From Methylobacter sp. (GTDB lineage: Bacteria > Pseudomonadota > Gammaproteobacteria > Methylococcales > Methylomonadaceae): 46,041 bases of DNA. Of this stretch, positions 25,698 to 33,715 are shown one piece after another. The notes under the pieces are model-generated. The model was not told the DNA's origin. It saw nothing but the letters and a program-made list of their open reading frames with translations, and did no database searches. The DNA lies in the NCBI RefSeq assembly GCF_023227905.1, contig NZ_JALOCF010000037.1, positions 1-46,041 on the forward strand, read 5' to 3'. The position numbers and the translations under genes are program-made. How positions within the stretch are numbered: the stretch's first letter is position 1; each line of letters starts with the position of its first letter.

Positions 25698-28040
25698 ATG
25701 GCAGAAAAAACAAAAAAACGCGGATCGGGTAGATACGGCAATAAAAAAAAGGCAACTAAATCAAGCTCTCATTGGTTTAGAAATTTACTACTGATTTCTA
25801 TGTTCGGGTTTGCGTTTGCGTTAGTGAGTTATCTCGGCTACCTGGATTACAACGTACGCACTCAATTCGAGGGTAAACGCTGGGCCATTCCGGCGCGGGT
25901 ATATGCCAGTCCGGTTGAGCTTTATGCGGGTTACAACCTGACTGCCCCGAAGTTTGAAGAGTTGTTGCAGGCGCTTCATTATAGATTGGATACCCATCTG
26001 TCTTCGGAAGGTACCTATTTTAAAACCGGCTCACAAGTCAGCGTAAAAACCCGGGAATTTACTTTCTGGGATCAGGCGCAACCCAGCAGCGTTATCCGGG
26101 TGAATTTTAATCAGTCCGGCATTGCCAACATCGTCGATGCGTCGCAAAACAAAGACCTTGCCATTGTGCGCCTGGACCCGGTGCAAATCGGCAGTTTATA
26201 TCCCACCATAAAAGAAGACCGGATTTTAATTAAACTGGAAGAAGCGCCGGATGCGCTGATTAAAGGGCTGCTGGCTTCGGAAGACCGTGATTTTTATCAG
26301 CATATCGGCGTTTCATTTAAAGGCATCGCCAGAGCGGTATGGATGAATGTGCTTGCAGGCCATATGGTGCAAGGCGGTAGTACGATTACCCAGCAGTTGG
26401 TTAAAAACTTTTATTTGACGTCAGAACGCAGCTTGAGACGTAAGGTAAAAGAGGCTTTGATGGCGCTGATTCTGGAATATCGCTACAGCAAAGACGAGAT
26501 TCTGGAAGCCTATTTAAATGAAATCTATCTGGGACAGGACGGCGCCAGCGCTGTGCATGGCTTTGGCTTGGCCAGTGAGTTTTATTTCGGTAGTTCTTTA
26601 AAGGATCTGCCATTGGAGCATCTAGCATCCTTAATTGCGCTGGTTCGCGGGCCATCCGAATATGATCCAAGACGTAATGCTGACCGTTCACTGCAACGTC
26701 GCAATCTGGTATTGGAACAAATGGAGGCGGAAGGCTATATCACAAAACAACAGGCAGCTTTGGCGGCAGCCAAGCCTATCAATGTGGTCGCCAACGCTCA
26801 TCGTTCGACTAATCGTTATCCCGGTTTTCTCGATCTGGTCAAGCGGCAATTAAGACAGGAATATAAAGAAGAAGATTTAACGTCCGAAGGCTTGAAGATT
26901 TTCACCACGCTGGATACGCGGGTTCAGAATGCGTTGGAAGACTCGATGTCCAAGAAGCTGGGACAGCTGGAAAAACTGCCTAAGGCTAATGATCTTGAAG
27001 CCGCCGCTGTAGTAACGCGCAGGGATAGCGGTGAAATAGCCGCATTGATGAGTGGCCGTGATCAAGCCGATGCGGGATTTAACCGTGCCCTGGACGCAGT
27101 TCGGCCGATCGGCTCATTAATAAAGCCGGTCGTGTATTTGACAGCGCTGGAATACCCGGACAAGTACACTATTGCCACGCCGGTTGACGATACGGCCATT
27201 TTGGTTAAAGGCGCGGGCGGTAACGACTGGAGTCCTAAAAACTATGATCACCAGGAGCATGGCACGGTGGGTTTTCATACCGCGCTAGCGCATTCTTACA
27301 ATTTGGCTACCGTTCGGATAGGGATGGATGTCGGGGTGGCCCGGGTCGCCAAAACATTAAGAAGCATGGGTATCAACCGGCCGGTTGACCTGTTCCCGTC
27401 GTTTCTTCTTGGCGCTGCGCAATTAACGCCGATGGAAGTAACCCAGATATACCAAACGCTGGCCGGCGACGGTTTTTCAACACCGTTAAAGGGCATCAGG
27501 GCAGTGGTTGCCGCCGACGGCACGCGCCTGCAAAGCTATCCGTTTACGGTCAGGCAGGTGCTTGATCCGTCAGTTACCTATATCGTCAATACCATTTTGC
27601 AGGAAGTGATGCATGAGGGTACCGGACGTTCGGCCTATTCGGCTTTCCCTGCAGATTATGGATTAGTCGGCAAAACCGGCACCACCAATGACTCAAAAGA
27701 CAGCTGGTTTGCCGGATACACAGGAGACTATTTATCCGTGGTCTGGATTGGCCGGGACGATAACAAACCGGCCGGATTGACCGGTGCTAGCGGCGCCTTG
27801 CAGGTCTGGACCTCGTTAATGAGACAGATTTCAACCCAGCCAGTAACATTGATTCCGCCCGACAATATCAAAATGGCCTGGGTTGACCCGGTCAACGGCC
27901 TGTTGGCGAACGAATACTGCGTGGGAGCGAGGCGATACCCCTTTATTGCCGGTTCTGCGCCCGAAGAATTTTCACCCTGTGTCGATTCACCCGTCAATCA
28001 GCTAGAAACGCTGGTTAAAGAATTGTTACCGAATAATTAA
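25698..28040 (+). CDS. mrcB: Penicillin-binding protein 1B
   Basis: A 780-residue class A PBP that both polymerises glycan strands and cross-links peptides in the periplasm. A basic cytoplasmic tail (1-25) is followed by one transmembrane helix (about 27-48) and a UB2H-like region (about 60-150). The glycosyltransferase domain has LASEDRDFYQHIGVS with catalytic Glu195 and GGSTITQQLVKNFYLT. The transpeptidase domain has the SxxK motif IGSLIK (Ser473, Lys476), SYN (533-535) and KTG (659-661), all intact. The UB2H region and length favour PBP1B over PBP1A. lolA follows 10 bases downstream. A good -10 lies upstream. Confidence 0.94.
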   Translation: MAEKTKKRGSGRYGNKKKATKSSSHWFRNLLLISMFGFAFALVSYLGYLDYNVRTQFEGKRWAIPARVYASPVELYAGYNLTAPKFEELLQALHYRLDTHLSSEGTYFKTGSQVSVKTREFTFWDQAQPSSVIRVNFNQSGIANIVDASQNKDLAIVRLDPVQIGSLYPTIKEDRILIKLEEAPDALIKGLLASEDRDFYQHIGVSFKGIARAVWMNVLAGHMVQGGSTITQQLVKNFYLTSERSLRRKVKEALMALILEYRYSKDEILEAYLNEIYLGQDGASAVHGFGLASEFYFGSSLKDLPLEHLASLIALVRGPSEYDPRRNADRSLQRRNLVLEQMEAEGYITKQQAALAAAKPINVVANAHRSTNRYPGFLDLVKRQLRQEYKEEDLTSEGLKIFTTLDTRVQNALEDSMSKKLGQLEKLPKANDLEAAAVVTRRDSGEIAALMSGRDQADAGFNRALDAVRPIGSLIKPVVYLTALEYPDKYTIATPVDDTAILVKGAGGNDWSPKNYDHQEHGTVGFHTALAHSYNLATVRIGMDVGVARVAKTLRSMGINRPVDLFPSFLLGAAQLTPMEVTQIYQTLAGDGFSTPLKGIRAVVAADGTRLQSYPFTVRQVLDPSVTYIVNTILQEVMHEGTGRSAYSAFPADYGLVGKTGTTNDSKDSWFAGYTGDYLSVVWIGRDDNKPAGLTGASGALQVWTSLMRQISTQPVTLIPPDNIKMAWVDPVNGLLANEYCVGARRYPFIAGSAPEEFSPCVDSPVNQLETLVKELLPNN

Positions 28041-28050
28041 AAGGCTATTT

Positions 28051-28677
28051 ATGAAAAAAATTACAATTTTCGCAGGATTAATCGCAATGCTGCTTTTTAA
28101 TGCTTCGGGCTATGCGGAAGATAAGCCTGTCAAGCAGTTAAAAGCGTTTTTAAAGAATACAGCATCGCTGACCGCTGACTTTAAACAGGTCTTGATTAAT
28201 GAGGCGGGCAATCCCACCCAAACCAGTTATGGCGTTTTTTATCTGCAACGTCCGGGAAAATTTCGTTGGGATTATTTAAAGCCCTTCCAACAGCAGATTA
28301 TCTCTACGTCAGGAAAAGTCTGGTTTTACGATACCGATCTGGAACAGGTTACCGTCAAAAAGCTTGATGAGTCCGTGGGTTCAACACCGGCATTGCTGTT
28401 AAGCGGAGAGATATCGCTGGATGATAATTTTACGATGGAGCAGCAGGGCGTGGATGGTGATTTGGTATGGATAAAATTGCTGCCCAAGAACCAGGAAAGC
28501 AGTTTTAAATATGTGCTGATCGGCTTGAATAACGGCTCTTTGGGTGGCATGGAGTTGAGCGATAATTTCGGCCAGCTTACACGTATTTACTTTTCCAATG
28601 TTATCTTGAATCCGCCGTTAAAACAGACTTTGTTTGAATTTAAAGCGCCAAAAGGTGTTGATGTTTTTTCTGATTGA
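28051..28677 (+). CDS. lolA: Outer-membrane lipoprotein carrier LolA
   Basis: A 208-residue periplasmic chaperone that ferries lipoproteins from LolCDE to LolB. A signal peptide ends near SGYA at residue 22. The mature protein shows the LolA pattern: FLKNTASLTADFKQ, GVFYLQRPGKFRWDY (with the conserved Arg of the hydrophobic cavity lid), and IISTSGKVWFYDTDLEQVTV. It is 10 bases after mrcB and 66 bases before rarA; lolA-rarA adjacency is common in gammaproteobacteria. The gap to rarA is filled by a heptad repeat. Confidence 0.95.
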   Translation: MKKITIFAGLIAMLLFNASGYAEDKPVKQLKAFLKNTASLTADFKQVLINEAGNPTQTSYGVFYLQRPGKFRWDYLKPFQQQIISTSGKVWFYDTDLEQVTVKKLDESVGSTPALLLSGEISLDDNFTMEQQGVDGDLVWIKLLPKNQESSFKYVLIGLNNGSLGGMELSDNFGQLTRIYFSNVILNPPLKQTLFEFKAPKGVDVFSD

Positions 28678-28681
28678 ATTT

Positions 28682-28730
28682 AGGCAAAAGGCGCAAGCTG
28701 TATGTACCGTTAGCCTTTCGTCTTTTGCCT
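28682..28730. repeat. Heptad inverted repeat, copy B
   Basis: AGGCAAAAG (28682-28690) and CTTTTGCCT (28722-28730) form the ends of an inverted repeat between lolA and rarA; the inner right arm contains GCCTTTCGT. Thirteen bases separate it from the rarA ATG and no Shine-Dalgarno is seen between. Confidence 0.65.
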
Positions 28731-28743
28731 TTAGCCCGCTCTT

Positions 28744-30051
28744 ATGCTTTTCGATGATTTAACCAAGCCCTTGGCCGACCGGATGCGGCCGACAGAATTA
28801 GCCGACTATGTCGGTCAACAACATATCCTGAAACCCGGCAAGCCGCTATATGAAGCCATTAATTCAGGGCGCTTGCATTCGATGATTTTCTGGGGGCCTC
28901 CGGGCACCGGAAAAACCACGCTGGCACGACTCATTGCCCAACATTCCGATGCCGAATTTATGCCGATTTCAGCAGTGTTATCCGGTGTTAAGGAAATCAG
29001 AGCGGCAGTCGCCGAAGCCAAAAAAATCCAGCTGGAAAAACACCGGCGCACGATTTTATTCGTCGATGAGGTACATCGTTTCAATAAATCTCAACAAGAT
29101 GCTTTCCTGCCGCATGTCGAAGACGGTACCGTTTATTTTGTTGGGGCGACGACTGAAAATCCGTCTTTTGCGCTGAACAATGCGTTATTGTCCAGGGCAC
29201 GAGTCTATGTGCTTAACGCCTTAACGGCTGATGATTTATTGGCGGTGATCGATAAGGCTTTGACCGATAAGGTGCGCGGTTTAGGCGAACAAACTATCGA
29301 AATGGCCGACGACATCAGACTGCTGTTCGCCCAAGCGGCTGACGGCGATGCCCGAAGATTGCTGAACTTGCTGGAAATTGCCGTAGAACTAGCTGCCGCA
29401 AAAGGCGGGAAGGTAATTAATGAAGCCATTGCTAAAGAAGTTCTGTCAGGTGGCGTGCGGCGCTTTGATAACCAAGGCGAAGAGTTTTATAACCAGATTT
29501 CCGCTTTGCATAAATCCGTGCGCGGCAGCTCCCCCGACGCCTCGCTGTATTGGTTATGCCGGATGATGGACGGCGGCTGTGATCTATCCTATTTGGCCCG
29601 GCGCATTGTCAGAATAGCCTCCGAAGATATAGGCAATGCCGATCCAAGAGCCTTGCAGATTTGCATCAACGCCTGGGAAGCCCAAGAGCGCTTAGGCAGC
29701 CCGGAAGGCGAGCTGGCATTGGCGCAAGCCGTTGTTTACCTGGCCTGTGCGCCGAAAAGCAACGCCGTTTATATGGCCTACAACGCGGCAATGGCCGATG
29801 CCAGACAAAGCGGCAGCTTGGGTGTGCCGGTGCATTTAAGGAATGCGCCGACCAAGTTAATGAAATCGCTGGATTACGGTAAAGAATACCGCTATGCCCA
29901 TAACGAACCGGAAGCTTATGCCGCTGGGGAGAATTATTTTCCCGATGAGTTGGCGGGCAGGCAATATTACCAGCCGGTGGACAGGGGGCTGGAAATCAAG
30001 ATCAAGGAAAAATTAAAGCATTTGAAAGCTATGGACAAAAATGCGCTTTAA
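28744..30051 (+). CDS. rarA: Replication-associated recombination ATPase RarA
   Basis: A 435-residue AAA+ ATPase (MgsA/RarA/WRNIP1 family) that acts at stalled replication forks with SSB. Signatures are RPTELADYVGQQHIL, Walker A GPPGTGKT at 51-58, FVDEVHRFNKSQQDAFLPHV (Walker B), GATTENPSFALN (sensor 1) and ALLSRARVY with the arginine finger. The C-terminal tetramerisation domain includes ASEDIGNADPRAL. Length matches E. coli RarA. Its start codon has no visible ribosome-binding site because the repeat at 28682-28730 occupies the leader. Confidence 0.95.
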   Translation: MLFDDLTKPLADRMRPTELADYVGQQHILKPGKPLYEAINSGRLHSMIFWGPPGTGKTTLARLIAQHSDAEFMPISAVLSGVKEIRAAVAEAKKIQLEKHRRTILFVDEVHRFNKSQQDAFLPHVEDGTVYFVGATTENPSFALNNALLSRARVYVLNALTADDLLAVIDKALTDKVRGLGEQTIEMADDIRLLFAQAADGDARRLLNLLEIAVELAAAKGGKVINEAIAKEVLSGGVRRFDNQGEEFYNQISALHKSVRGSSPDASLYWLCRMMDGGCDLSYLARRIVRIASEDIGNADPRALQICINAWEAQERLGSPEGELALAQAVVYLACAPKSNAVYMAYNAAMADARQSGSLGVPVHLRNAPTKLMKSLDYGKEYRYAHNEPEAYAAGENYFPDELAGRQYYQPVDRGLEIKIKEKLKHLKAMDKNAL

Positions 30052-30129
30052 GACAAAGTGGTTAGAGGCTTTAATTTGTCATAGATATGGATTGGCGAGT
30101 TGTACGGGTTGAGAAGTTCAGGGCGTTGC

Positions 30130-30175
30130 CGAGGAAGGAGGCGCACAGTTCGCGTAAGATGCGCCTCTTTCCTCG
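30130..30175. repeat. Sixteen-bp inverted repeat
   Basis: The left arm CGAGGAAGGAGGCGCA (30130-30145) and the right arm TGCGCCTCTTTCCTCG (30160-30175) pair with one mismatch around a 14-base loop. It lies about 80 bases after rarA and could stabilise or end the rarA transcript, or be a mobile-repeat remnant. Confidence 0.65.
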
Positions 30176-30393
30176 CCAGCATCCTATACACGCTCACCTT
30201 ATTGCAGTTGACATAATGGATCAGGCACTTGTGAAAAAAACTCGATGGCTTGCTTGCCGGAGTTGCCGTATACACTCTTAAAATTCTGCGCTTTGTACGC
30301 TCTAACAATATAAAAATTAAACATGGCCGACAACTACAGCGACTACAGTCCGGTAGGCTGGAATAAGCCGGTTTGAGTGACAGCGAGAACTGG

Positions 30394-30426
30394 TGTTGCC
30401 TACATGGATGTAGGTAAGGGGCGTGA
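30394..30426. repeat. Interspersed repeat, copy 1
   Basis: The stretch beginning GTTGCCTACATGGATGTAGG and continuing TAAGGGGCGTG closely matches 40330-40361 (GTTGCCTATACATGGACGTG, then GTAAGGAGCGTG). It contains the small palindrome CCTACATGGATGTAGG. Confidence 0.6.
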
Positions 30427-30541
30427 GCAGGAGCGGAAGCTTTTCCGGTAAACACCAGATGTTGACTTTCGGCGACGATTGCCGCTTGCTTCTTGATCCG
30501 TTTGAGCGCGAAGTGAAACCGCTCTTGTCCCCTTTGTGCTT

Positions 30542-30862
30542 TTATACTGAGCCAGTAATCTTATTAACTAGCAGAGTGTAGCGATTGAAAAAACGCCCGT
30601 TGTTTTTCTGCTCTTTGCCGTGAAAGGTCACTGTCACTAAATCCCCCAGTGCTGCGTTATTTTGTTTCAAGCTGTGTATCAAATAACGGTTTAGGGCAAT
30701 ACTCACAACCGAGCCGTCATCATTTTGTAAAAACATGATTTTCTGTTCGTCATAGAGTGAATCTTTAAAAGTGCCGCTGCCTTGAATTACGCCTGTAATT
30801 GTTTCGCCTGCCGACGGTTGCCAGTAGGTAGCTTTGTTTGTAGGTGGTAGGTTTTCGGTCAT
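30542..30862 (-). CDS. Hypothetical protein, possibly OB-fold
   Basis: A 106-residue protein of no family I recognise. It has no signal peptide or membrane segment. The pattern of alternating strands (ETITGVIQGSGTF, KIMFLQNDDGSVVSIAL, GDLVTVTFHGKEQ, RFFNRYTLLVNKI) suggests a small beta-barrel such as an OB fold, and the GDLVTVTFHGKEQKNNGR segment is reminiscent of nucleic-acid-binding OB proteins. AGGA lies six bases before the ATG, which supports translation. It is isolated between two gene-poor gaps. Fold is inferred from strand pattern only. Confidence 0.6.
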   Translation of the reverse strand: MTENLPPTNKATYWQPSAGETITGVIQGSGTFKDSLYDEQKIMFLQNDDGSVVSIALNRYLIHSLKQNNAALGDLVTVTFHGKEQKNNGRFFNRYTLLVNKITGSV

Positions 30863-31142
30863 TTTTTATCCTGTTTTGTTAGTGGGGCAACAGGATACAA
30901 TTGTACTCAGTTCATCTTAATCGTGCTTAATAGCAGTGAACGCAACAGGCATGAAAACGGAGCTGGATAAACAGTCGGTTCATGCAACATGCTGATTCAT
31001 TTAGTGTCTTTCATGTCTTTCGTGTTTTTTTCGGGTAAGCTGCGGTTTTTAGGTCAATTGGAACCGGTAATTTATTTAGAATAAATTTCTGAATTTCGAT
31101 AAAATCCCCCGTTACTGTAACAACCCTTCAGATCAAGTCTAC

Positions 31143-32108
31143 ATGGACCTAAAATTTCTCGATTTCGAACAACCCATCGCTGAATTAGAAGCGAAAATTG
31201 AAGAACTCCGCAATGTGCAGTTCGACAACGACATTAATATCTCCGATGCGCTTAAGCAATTGGAAGATCGAAGCCAGGCGCTGACCGAATCGATTTTTAC
31301 CAATCTTTCCGATTGGCAGATTTCCCAGTTATCCCGTCATCCGGGACGACCTTATACGCTGGATTATGTCGAGCATATTTTTACCGATTTCCATGAACTG
31401 CACGGCGACCGGGCTTATGCGGATGATCCTGCGGTTATTTGCGGCTTGGCTCGCCTTGATGGTCAGCCGGTTATGGTGATTGGCCATCAAAAAGGACGCG
31501 ATACCAAAGAAAAAATTTATCGCAACTTCGGCATGCCGCGTCCGGAAGGTTACCGCAAGGCATTGCGGATGATGAAAATGGCGGAGCGCTTCAAAATGCC
31601 GATTATCTGCCTGATTGACACACCGGGAGCTTATCCGGGGATCGGCGCGGAGGAACGCGGTCAGAGTGAAGCCATCGCCAGAAACCTGTTTGAAATGGCC
31701 AGACTGAAAACGCCGATCATCTGCACCATCATCGGTGAAGGCGGTTCCGGCGGCGCGTTGGCTATCGGTGTCGGCGATCGCTTAATCATGCTGGAATACA
31801 GCACTTATTCCGTTATTTCTCCGGAAGGTTGTGCATCTATTCTATGGAAAAGCCAGGATAAATCGCAATTGGCTGCCGAGGCGATGGGTATTACTTCGGA
31901 TCGTATCCGTGAGCAGGGTTTTCTGGATGAAGTTGTCAGGGAACCTTTAGGTGGCGGTCATAGAAATTTTAAAGTCATTGCCTCGAATTTAAAGGAAACA
32001 CTGCTTAGGCATATGAACGAATTGATGCAGCAACCTATGGAAACTACGCTGGAAAGACGCTATCAGCGGATTATGGATTTTGGCGTTTTTGAGGAAAGCG
32101 GGAAGTAG
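31143..32108 (+). CDS. accA: Acetyl-CoA carboxylase carboxyltransferase subunit alpha
   Basis: A 321-residue subunit of the carboxyltransferase that, with AccD, moves CO2 from biotin carboxyl carrier protein to acetyl-CoA to make malonyl-CoA. Family signatures are FLDFEQPIAELEAKIEEL at the start, HPGRPYTLDYVEHIFTDF, GHQKGRDTKEKI, IDTPGAYPGIGAEERGQS and IGEGGSGGALAIGVGD. Length matches E. coli AccA. It opens a long same-strand housekeeping run. A heptad-repeat arm lies between its stop and the tilS start. Confidence 0.97.
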   Translation: MDLKFLDFEQPIAELEAKIEELRNVQFDNDINISDALKQLEDRSQALTESIFTNLSDWQISQLSRHPGRPYTLDYVEHIFTDFHELHGDRAYADDPAVICGLARLDGQPVMVIGHQKGRDTKEKIYRNFGMPRPEGYRKALRMMKMAERFKMPIICLIDTPGAYPGIGAEERGQSEAIARNLFEMARLKTPIICTIIGEGGSGGALAIGVGDRLIMLEYSTYSVISPEGCASILWKSQDKSQLAAEAMGITSDRIREQGFLDEVVREPLGGGHRNFKVIASNLKETLLRHMNELMQQPMETTLERRYQRIMDFGVFEESGK

Positions 32109-32115
32109 GGCATAG

Positions 32116-33615
32116 GTGCAAGGCGAAAGGCGAAAGGCGAAAGGTTCGTCTCTCTGTGGGGACTGCATTCTAAAATTCGATCTTGGAGAGGCGCAACGAA
32201 GATTTTATATCGGTTACAGCGGTGGTGTGGATTCCCATGTTCTGCTGCATTGTTGCGCATCAATAACTCAACTCCAAGGTAAAATTATCGCAGTTTACGT
32301 GCATCACGGCTTGCAGGCAGAGGCTGAGTCTTGGGCCGGACATTGCGAAAAGACCGCTAAAGACCTGGGTGTTGAGTTTTTAACGCTACGGGTTAATGCC
32401 AGGGCGGCGCCCGGTGAAAGTCCTGAAGAAGCCGCCAGAAACGCCCGGTATGCGGCTCTAAAATCGTTACTTAATGTTGATGATGTGTTGCTGCTAGCGC
32501 AGCATAGAGAAGATCAACTGGAAACGGTGCTGCTGCAATTATTTCGCGGCAGCGGCTTACGCGGTCTTTCCGGAATGCCGGAGCGTCAGGCTTTTGGGGC
32601 TGGGGTTATGCTCAGGCCTTTGTTGAACACATCCAAACAGGCGATTAGCGATTATGCCCGGGCGCATCGATTAAGCTGGGTTGAAGATCCCAGTAACGAA
32701 AGCAATGATTATGACCGTAATTTTTTGCGCAATGCGGTTGTGCCGTTGCTAAAACAGCGTTGGCCGTCACTCGATAAGACTTTATCGCGCTCTGCAAAAC
32801 ATTGTGCGGATGCCCAGGTGTTGGTTGACGAGGTCGCCGATGAGTTATTCGACGCGGTTTTTAATCCGGCAGATAGGACATTGTGTATTAGCCGGTTATT
32901 GGAACATCACCGTCATCAGCAACAACTTATCATCAGGCATTGGTTCCGGCATAGAGGGCTAAAAATGCCCAGTCAGAGTTTTGTCAGGCGGATACTGAGC
33001 GAGGTGGTTGCGGCAGCCGGGCATCGTGATCCGGTATTGTCAGGCCAGGGATACAGCATTCGCCGTTATCGAAATAAGCTGTACTGCCTGATCAACCTGT
33101 TTGGAACCGACTTGTATTTACCCGAAGGGCATCAGGCAGGGAAGCCTGATGTGGCAAATCTGCCTGGAGCAGATTTGCATTCACCCGAAGGGCATCAGGC
33201 AGGGAAGCCTGATGTGATAAGTCCGCCTGGAACAAAAAAGCCTGGAATAAACCAAGCCTTGCAAGTACCCCAAAATCGAGTTTGGCCGGTTGGGCAAGCG
33301 TCGATAAATATCATCAACAAGCAGACATTGGCTTATAAATTGTCTTCAAAGGGAATACCTTATGAGCAGTGGCAGACTGCCAATGTTGAGGTGAGGTTTC
33401 GCCAGGGCGGTGAAAAGATCTGCCTGCCGGGGCGTGAAGGTCATCATTCACTAAAAAACTTGTTTCAGGAAGCCGGTATTCCTCCTTGGGAAAGGGATGT
33501 TATGCCGTTGATTTACCTGAATGGTCAGCTCGCCGCCGTAGGCGATCTTTGGATCAGTACGGCGTTTTATAGCGAAAAAGCACAGGGCTGCATCAGTTTT
33601 TGTCTGCAAAGTTAA
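32116..33615 (+). CDS. tilS: tRNA(Ile)-lysidine synthase
   Basis: A 499-residue enzyme that converts C34 of the CAU-anticodon tRNA-Ile to lysidine. The PP-loop YSGGVDSHVLLH is at residues 34-45, followed by VYVHHGLQAEAESWA, AQHREDQLETVLLQLFRGSG and the C-terminal FRQGGEKICLPGREGHHSLK. It is longer than E. coli TilS (432). The only start is GTG at 32116, directly after a stop codon, and the first dozen residues are translated from heptad-repeat DNA. Residues about 336-374 contain a duplicated PEGHQAGKPDV block from a 63-bp tandem repeat. Both PP-loop and C-terminal domains look intact, so it is probably functional. It lies seven bases after accA. Confidence 0.93.
   Translation: MQGERRKAKGSSLCGDCILKFDLGEAQRRFYIGYSGGVDSHVLLHCCASITQLQGKIIAVYVHHGLQAEAESWAGHCEKTAKDLGVEFLTLRVNARAAPGESPEEAARNARYAALKSLLNVDDVLLLAQHREDQLETVLLQLFRGSGLRGLSGMPERQAFGAGVMLRPLLNTSKQAISDYARAHRLSWVEDPSNESNDYDRNFLRNAVVPLLKQRWPSLDKTLSRSAKHCADAQVLVDEVADELFDAVFNPADRTLCISRLLEHHRHQQQLIIRHWFRHRGLKMPSQSFVRRILSEVVAAAGHRDPVLSGQGYSIRRYRNKLYCLINLFGTDLYLPEGHQAGKPDVANLPGADLHSPEGHQAGKPDVISPPGTKKPGINQALQVPQNRVWPVGQASINIINKQTLAYKLSSKGIPYEQWQTANVEVRFRQGGEKICLPGREGHHSLKNLFQEAGIPPWERDVMPLIYLNGQLAAVGDLWISTAFYSEKAQGCISFCLQS
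32117..32147. repeat. Heptad repeat, copy C (single arm)
   Basis: Three and a half tandem GGCGAAA-type heptads (AGGCGAAAGGCGAAAGGCGA at 32120-32139) with no matching pyrimidine arm. It overlaps the first codons of tilS. Confidence 0.7.
33120..33216. repeat. 63-bp tandem palindromic repeat inside tilS
   Basis: Two identical 34-base copies (33120-33153 and 33183-33216) start 63 bases apart, so the reading frame is kept. Each holds the palindrome CATCAGGC-AGGGAA-GCCTGATG. Between them is a second palindrome, CAAATCTGC (33155-33163) with GCAGATTTG (33169-33177). A partial third unit follows at about 33221. It encodes 21-residue units with PEGHQAGKPDV. Confidence 0.9.
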
Positions 33616-33715
33616 GAATTAAACCCAAAAGACAATGACGAAAAGCGCATTGTCGATTAAAATGCACCAGTTTTACCTAACTTCATCAGTTTTCACTGAA
33701 GTCTAAAAATCCTAC

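Larger units (their letters stand above)
30052..30541. other. Gene-poor structured gap after rarA
   Basis: No protein gene is convincing on either strand; a long minus-strand frame at 30048-30455 has no recognisable family and crosses the repeats. The gap holds a 16-bp inverted repeat (30130-30175) and a copy of an interspersed sequence (30394-30426) also found after truD. Confidence 0.55.

Noticed and set aside
30048..30455. Minus-strand frame of 135 codons
   Set aside because: It passes through two repeats, overlaps the end of rarA and shows no domain; composition looks non-coding.
33120..33240. CRISPR-like repeats
   Set aside because: Only two and a half units, in frame inside tilS, with near-identical spacers; no cas genes in the window.
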